Origin: Agromyces sp. G08B096
GTDB taxonomy: Bacteria; Actinomycetota; Actinomycetes; Actinomycetales; Microbacteriaceae
Direction of reading: 5' to 3'
Length of the DNA: 64,000 nucleotides
NCBI RefSeq assembly: GCF_040267705.1
Contig: NZ_CP158374.1
Coordinates: forward strand, 1,054,001 to 1,118,000
Shown: positions 59,946 through 64,000 of the stretch, piece after piece
Layout of the letters: every line of letters begins with the position of its first letter
Position numbering within the stretch: position 1 is the first letter of the stretch
The notes under the pieces: generated by a model
What the model was told of the DNA's origin: nothing
Databases searched by the model: none
Seen by the model: only the letters and a program-made list of their open reading frames with translations
Translations under genes and position numbers: made by a program

Positions 59946-60093
59946 TCGTCCGCCGAGGCGGGGGCTCCAGTCGGCGCGCCGCCGGCGGCGCCCGGCCCCG
60001 GCCCCGGCCGCGGCGCGGGGGATGGCACGATGTCGCGGCATCCGGACCGGATTTCTCGCCAGCAGGAGGCCGCGCGCCTGCCAGGATCGCCCC
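59946..60093. other. GC-rich gap between apeB and the rhodanese gene
   Basis: This 148-bp stretch is almost only G and C (GCGCCGCCGGCGGCGCC, a perfect inverted repeat near 59977-59993, can terminate apeB). A ribosome site AGGA lies before the next ATG. Nothing else is seen. Confidence 0.45.
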
Positions 60094-60618
60094 ATGACCA
60101 CCCCAGCAGCCGTCACCAGCCCGTTGTTCGAGCACGTCGCTCCCGCCGAGGCCGCGATCGCGCACTTCCGCGGCCGGTTGGGATTCGAGACGGACCCGTC
60201 CGACGTGCGCGCCGCACTCGCCGAGGCGGCGGAGACGGGATCCCCGCTCGGCTTCGTGCTCGTCGACACCCGGAGCGACGCCGCGTGGGTGCAGGGCCAT
60301 GTGCCGGGCGCCCTGCACCTGCCGACCCGGCGCATCGCCGCCGAATCGGCGGGACTGCTCGAACCGGGCACGCCCGTGGTGGTCTACTGCTGGAGCCCGG
60401 GCTGCAACGGCGCAACGCGCGCGGCCCTCGAGTTCGCGCTCGCCGGCCACCCCGTGAAGGAGATGATCGGGGGGTTCGAGTACTGGGTGCGCGAAGGCTT
60501 CCCGTTCGAGACGGCCGAGGGCGTGAGCGCGGCGCGTCCCGACCCGCTGACGAACGTCTCCTCGTCGGGCCTGACGCTCGGCGATGCGGCGGAGGGCGCG
60601 ATCAGCTGCGCGTGCTGA
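60094..60618 (+). CDS. Rhodanese-like sulfurtransferase
   Basis: This 174-residue protein has an N-terminal extension (1-45), then a rhodanese domain with FVLVDTRSDAAWVQGHVPGALHLP, and an active-site loop VVYCWSPGCNGATRA with C99 and C104. The second Cys is unusual and could make a disulfide or relay. After the domain come GGFEYWVREGFPFE and a 30-residue tail ending in ISCAC, two more Cys. It converges on a tandem rhodanese gene. Confidence 0.88.
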   Translation: MTTPAAVTSPLFEHVAPAEAAIAHFRGRLGFETDPSDVRAALAEAAETGSPLGFVLVDTRSDAAWVQGHVPGALHLPTRRIAAESAGLLEPGTPVVVYCWSPGCNGATRAALEFALAGHPVKEMIGGFEYWVREGFPFETAEGVSAARPDPLTNVSSSGLTLGDAAEGAISCAC

Positions 60619-60633
60619 CCCTCGACGCCTCGA

Positions 60634-61506
60634 TCAGACGAGCGTGACGAGCGGCGCGTCGGGATCGGCGGCCCATTCGTCGAGCGACCCGTCGTAGACG
60701 GCGACGGAGGTGCGTCCCGCCTGCCGGAGCAGGAGGCCGACTCCCGCCGCGGCGATGCCGCCGCCGCAGTACACGATGACCGGGCGGGCACCGCCCACGC
60801 CGGAGAGCACGGCGTCGCGCGCGTCGCCGTCGACGAACGTGCCCCGCTCGCGGTCGACGGCCGCGCCGATCGGCATGCTCACGCTGCCGGGGATGTGGCC
60901 GCGGCGCGCGCGGCGACCGGTCTCGCCCGTGAAGTCGCTCCTCGGTGCGGCGCAGACGAGCGCGGCGTCCGAGGTGCCATCGAGCACCGCGCGGACATCG
61001 GCCGCGTCGGCCCACCAGCCCGGCCGCTCGTCGAGCGAGAGATCGCCCGCGGCGCGCGGCGACTCGAACCCGGTCTCGAGCGGGTGGCCCTCGCCGCGCC
61101 ACCGGCCGAGCCCGCCGTCGAGCACGGCGACGCGGTCGAAGCCCGCCGACGTGAGCAGCCACCAGAGCCGCGCCGCCCAGTGTCCGAGTGTGCTGTCGTA
61201 GACCACGACGGTGCGGGTGTCGTCGATGCCGACCTCGCGGGCGGCCTCGGCGAGGCGGTCGGTGCCCGGGCGGGTGAACGAGAAGGCGCCGAGCGGGTCG
61301 CTGAACTGCTCGAGGAGGTCGGCGAAGACCGCACCCGGGATATGGCCATCGATGAGGTAGGCGTCGAGGCCGGAGAGCCAGCGGAAGCCGGCCTCGGTCT
61401 CCGCGCCGATGACGCTCGCGTCGACGACCACGAGCCGCTCATCGCCGAGGTGGCGGGCGAGCCAATCGGGGCCGACGAGGGCGGAGGGCAGCTCGAGTGC
61501 GGTCAT
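60634..61506 (-). CDS. sseA: Thiosulfate/3-mercaptopyruvate sulfurtransferase (tandem rhodanese)
   Basis: This 290-residue protein has two rhodanese domains. The first (about 10-145) lacks the catalytic Cys, with VVYDSTLGHWAAR at that place; the second (about 165-285) has VIVYCGGGIAAAG with C247. The loop CGGGIA is nearer to thiosulfate sulfurtransferases than to the CG(S/T)GVT of mercaptopyruvate enzymes, so the donor is uncertain. The minus-strand TAACGT (61513-61518) is 6 nt before the ATG, so the mRNA is probably leaderless. Confidence 0.9.
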   Translation of the reverse strand: MTALELPSALVGPDWLARHLGDERLVVVDASVIGAETEAGFRWLSGLDAYLIDGHIPGAVFADLLEQFSDPLGAFSFTRPGTDRLAEAAREVGIDDTRTVVVYDSTLGHWAARLWWLLTSAGFDRVAVLDGGLGRWRGEGHPLETGFESPRAAGDLSLDERPGWWADAADVRAVLDGTSDAALVCAAPRSDFTGETGRRARRGHIPGSVSMPIGAAVDRERGTFVDGDARDAVLSGVGGARPVIVYCGGGIAAAGVGLLLRQAGRTSVAVYDGSLDEWAADPDAPLVTLV

Positions 61507-61583
61507 GCAGGCACGTTAGCGGCGGGGCACCAGACCTCGCACGGGGTACGACACGGGCCGTAATGCCGGGTGCCGGCGGCGGC

Positions 61584-62960
61584 TCAGCACTCGATGACGT
61601 TGACGGCGAGCCCGCCCTCGCTCGTCTCCTTGTACTTCGTCATCATGTCGAGGCCGGTCTGCCGCATCGTCTCGATGACGGTGTCGAGCGACACGAGGTG
61701 TGTGCCGTCGCCGTGCAGCGCGAGCCGCGCCGCAGAGACCGCGGTGGACGAGGCGATCGCATTCCGCTCGATGCACGGCACCTGCACGAGCCCGCCGACC
61801 GGGTCGCAGGTGAGCCCGAGGTGGTGCTCCATCGCGATCTCCGCGGCATTCTCGACCTGGCGGGGCGTGCCGCCGAGGACCGCGCAGAGCGCGCCGGCGG
61901 CCATGGCGCACGCGGACCCGACCTCGGCCTGGCATCCGCCTTCGGCACCGGAGATGGACGCGTTCTTCTTCACGAGGCTCGCGATCGCCGCGGCGGTCAG
62001 CAGGAACCGGCGAATGCCCGCGCGATCCGCGCCGGGCACGAACCGGAGGTAGTAGTGGCCGACCGCGGGGATGATGCCCGCCGCGCCATTCGTCGGGGCG
62101 GTGACGACCCGCCCGCCCGACGCGTTCTCCTCGTTGACGGCGAGGGCGAAGGCGTGCAGCCACTCCGTCGACGTGTCGCGGACGTGCTCGTCGCGGTCGT
62201 ACTCTTCAAGCCTGCGTCGCACCTCGGGCGCGCGGCGGCGGACTCCGAGGCCACCGGGCAGGGTGCCCTCGGTCGCCAGCCCATGGCTCACGCACTCGGC
62301 CATCGCGTCCCAGATGGCGTCCAGGCCCGCCTCGATGCCGGCCTCCCCGTGGACGGCGACCTCGTTGTACCGGGCGATGTCGCAGAACGAGACGCCGTGC
62401 TCGTCGCAGAGCGCGAGCAGCTCGGCCGCGCTGGAGTACGGCAGCGGATGCCGCAGCGCCTCGGATGCCTCGGGCGCGTCGCCGTCGCGCCGGATGAAGC
62501 CGCCGCCGACCGAGTAGTAGGTCTCCTCGGCGATGGGAAGCGCCCGGCCGTCGGCCCACGCCTGCAGGGTGAGCGCGTTCGGGTGGCCGGGCAGTCTCGT
62601 CCGCGGTTCGAGGGAGAGATCCGACCGGCGCATCAGGACGGGATGCCGCCCGGCGAGCCGGAGCGAGGCTCCCTCGTCGCCGAGCCGGCTCCATGCGCCG
62701 CGCACCTCGTCGGGATCGCAGTCGTGCGGCTGCAGGCCGGCGAGCCCCGCGACGACGGCGTCGGGCGTGCCGTGCCCGAGCCCGGTCGCGCCGAGCGAGC
62801 CGTAGAGCGAGCAGGTGACGCGCGTGACCTGTTCGAGCAGCCCGTCGGCGGCGAGCCGTTCGGCGAACGCCCGGGCGGCTCGCATGGGGCCGACGGTGTG
62901 CGAACTCGACGGGCCGATCCCGATCGAGAACAGGTCGAGGGCCGAGACGAACGCTGTCAC
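61584..62960 (-). CDS. sdaA: L-serine ammonia-lyase (single-chain, iron-sulfur)
   Basis: This 458-residue enzyme deaminates L-serine to pyruvate. The beta-like half starts SALDLFSIGIGPSSSHTVGPMRAA, and the alpha half has TAPTNGAAGIIPAV, SISGAEGGCQAEVGSACAMAAG and HHLGLTCDPVGGLVQVPCIERN, which supply the Cys for the oxygen-sensitive 4Fe-4S cluster. Start is GTG at 62960; TACCCT on the minus strand (62967-62972) lies 6 nt before it. It opposes serC, so expression is likely tied to serine excess. Confidence 0.96.
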   Translation of the reverse strand: MTAFVSALDLFSIGIGPSSSHTVGPMRAARAFAERLAADGLLEQVTRVTCSLYGSLGATGLGHGTPDAVVAGLAGLQPHDCDPDEVRGAWSRLGDEGASLRLAGRHPVLMRRSDLSLEPRTRLPGHPNALTLQAWADGRALPIAEETYYSVGGGFIRRDGDAPEASEALRHPLPYSSAAELLALCDEHGVSFCDIARYNEVAVHGEAGIEAGLDAIWDAMAECVSHGLATEGTLPGGLGVRRRAPEVRRRLEEYDRDEHVRDTSTEWLHAFALAVNEENASGGRVVTAPTNGAAGIIPAVGHYYLRFVPGADRAGIRRFLLTAAAIASLVKKNASISGAEGGCQAEVGSACAMAAGALCAVLGGTPRQVENAAEIAMEHHLGLTCDPVGGLVQVPCIERNAIASSTAVSAARLALHGDGTHLVSLDTVIETMRQTGLDMMTKYKETSEGGLAVNVIEC

Positions 62961-63117
62961 CCCTCAAGGGTACGCGCGGACTCGTGCACGATTGCCTCGT
63001 TCCACCGCAGATTCTTTGCGTCGGACGCGGACGCGGCGCACGATCGCGGAGCCGAGCCGTGCGCCCCGCCGGGCGCCGCCGGCCGACGGCTCAGGTCCAC
63101 GCACGTAGGCTTGACGG

Positions 63118-63711
63118 ATGCCCGGAACCGACCGCTCGCCCGTCCGCGTCCGCCTCATGCACGACGAGGAGACCGACGCCGTCGTGGACCTCGTGCTCGG
63201 GGCGTACGCCGGCGATTTCGAGCTCGCGGACGGCTATCGCGCCGACATCGTGGCGGTCGCCGAGCGGGCCGCGGAGCACCAGGTCTGGGTCGCGGTCGAC
63301 GCCGTCGACGGGACGCTGCTCGGCACGGTCTCGACTCCGCGTGCGGGCCGGGCGATCTCGCCGCTCGCGCGAGAGGGCGAACTCGACTTCCGGTTCCTCG
63401 GCGTCGCGCACGCCGCCAGGCGCAGCGGCATCGGCGAGGTCCTCGTCGCACACGTCGTCGGGCTGGCGAGGCAGCGCGGCCTCGGCCGTGTCGTGCTCAA
63501 CACCGGGCCCGACATGATCGCCGCGCACCGGCTCTACGAGCGGCTCGGCTTCGCGCGGCTGCCCGAGCGCGAGTACCGGTTCGAACGCGCCGACGGGTCG
63601 GGCTTCCTCATGATGGCGTACGGGATCGAGATCGGCCAGGTGGACCCGCCGGAGGCATCCGACCCGCTCGCCGACCCCGGCGAGCTCAGCGCAGCGTCTT
63701 CCGCGCGGTGA
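63118..63711 (+). CDS. GNAT family N-acetyltransferase
   Basis: This 197-residue protein has the GNAT fold: VRVRLMHDEETDAVVDLVLGAY at the start, LDFRFLGVAHAARRSGIGEVLVAHV as motif A (acetyl-CoA loop RRSGIG, usually Q/RxxGxG/A) and GPDMIAAHRLYERLGFARLPER as motif B. Substrate unknown. TAGGCT (63106-63111) ends 6 nt before the ATG, so the mRNA is probably leaderless. Its last 26 bp overlap the convergent CoA-binding gene. Confidence 0.87.
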   Translation: MPGTDRSPVRVRLMHDEETDAVVDLVLGAYAGDFELADGYRADIVAVAERAAEHQVWVAVDAVDGTLLGTVSTPRAGRAISPLAREGELDFRFLGVAHAARRSGIGEVLVAHVVGLARQRGLGRVVLNTGPDMIAAHRLYERLGFARLPEREYRFERADGSGFLMMAYGIEIGQVDPPEASDPLADPGELSAASSAR

Positions 63712-64000
63712 TCTGACCGGTGTCGAATCCGAGCAGGTGCAGCCCGCCGTGGAAGCGCGCGTGCTCGACCTTGATGCAGCGGTCCATCACCACGGTGAGG
63801 CCCTTCGCCTCGCCGTCGTAGGCGGCCTCCTCGTTCCAGATGCCGAGCTGCACCCAGATGGTCTTCGCGCCGGCGGCGACGACCTCGTGGACGACCTGCG
63901 GGATGTCGCTGCCGCGCCGGAACACCACGACGATGTCGGGCACCTCGGGCAGGTCGGCGAGGCTCGGATACGCCGGCTGCCCCAGGATCTCGGTCGCGTT
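63686..64000 (-). CDS. CoA-binding domain protein (partial, start beyond the window)
   Basis: The minus-strand frame is open from the window edge to a stop at 63686, 104 residues. It begins in NATEILGQPAYPSLADLPEVP, followed by DIVVVFRRGSDIPQVV, AKTIWVQLGIWNEEAA and MDRCIKVEHAR, the second half of a CoA_binding_2 (YccU-like) Rossmann domain of about 140 residues. The role of these proteins is not known. The 3' end overlaps that of the GNAT gene by 26 bp. Confidence 0.88.
   Translation of the reverse strand, partial: NATEILGQPAYPSLADLPEVPDIVVVFRRGSDIPQVVHEVVAAGAKTIWVQLGIWNEEAAYDGEAKGLTVVMDRCIKVEHARFHGGLHLLGFDTGQITARKTLR

Overview
The window is a piece of high-GC actinobacterial chromosome. 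Its full rRNA operon, the Cys102-type DtxR, the small DUF7882-like proteins and the gene orders serC-DUF2530 and fthC/galU/rimJ all point to the family Microbacteriaceae. The genus cannot be fixed from reading alone; Agromyces or a close relative is a guess. I see no transposase, integrase, phage gene, CRISPR array or large repeat, so this looks like core or stable chromosome.

Layout. (1) 1-6.4 kb: tail of an unknown gene, DUF2530 protein, serC, an iron-type DtxR regulator, then an NlpC/P60 protein, an HNH nuclease and a CHAP protein. The two wall enzymes share one N-terminal design and carry different catalytic domains; a lactonase closes the block. (2) 6.4-13.7 kb: tRNA-Arg(CCT), an ABC-F ATPase with an attenuator-like leader, small Microbacteriaceae proteins, a TMEM175-like channel, an ATP-dependent DNA ligase, and the divergent lrp/ald pair around a palindromic operator. 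(3) 13.7-20.2 kb: a sulfur-stress operon (CoA-disulfide-reductase-rhodanese, rhodanese, CstR-like repressor) with a G-tract operator in its promoter, divergent from a 1254-residue SF1 helicase-like protein whose two ATPase motifs are broken. (4) 20.2-24.6 kb: mscL-fmdB-fthC, divergent from galU-rimJ-membrane protein, the arrangement of Mycobacterium Rv0992c-Rv0996 but without the moeA/glp gene; then tRNA-Ala(CGC). (5) 24.6-46.7 kb: surE-pfkB, MFS exporters, redox enzymes, a CPA2 antiporter with its RCK-type subunit, an AlaX-like editing protein, an acyl-CoA dehydrogenase-like protein, a DUF4349 lipoprotein, two aldo/keto reductases, an amino-acid ABC transporter and HrpA. (6) 46.7-52.8 kb: rRNA leader with three promoter candidates, 16S, spacer without tRNA, 23S, 5S, terminator. 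(7) 52.8-64 kb: DUF255 thioredoxin-like protein and PnuC, a methyltransferase, a DnaJ-NERD-like fusion, M18 aminopeptidase, two rhodaneses, L-serine dehydratase, an acetyltransferase and a partial CoA-binding protein.

Genes working together. serC makes phosphoserine and sdaA destroys serine. Four rhodanese-containing proteins and a CstR-like repressor suggest active handling of sulfane sulfur. The lrp/ald pair should control alanine use. The antiporter pair, MscL and the TMEM175-like channel belong to ion and turgor control.

Themes beyond single genes. At least fifteen start codons have a TANNNT box exactly 6-7 nt upstream, most with no Shine-Dalgarno sequence, which suggests leaderless mRNAs. 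A 10-mer, GAGGCATCCG, recurs at least 17 times on both strands and once forms a tight intergenic hairpin. Several leaders (NlpC, CHAP, HNH, ABC-F) look structured enough to be regulatory.
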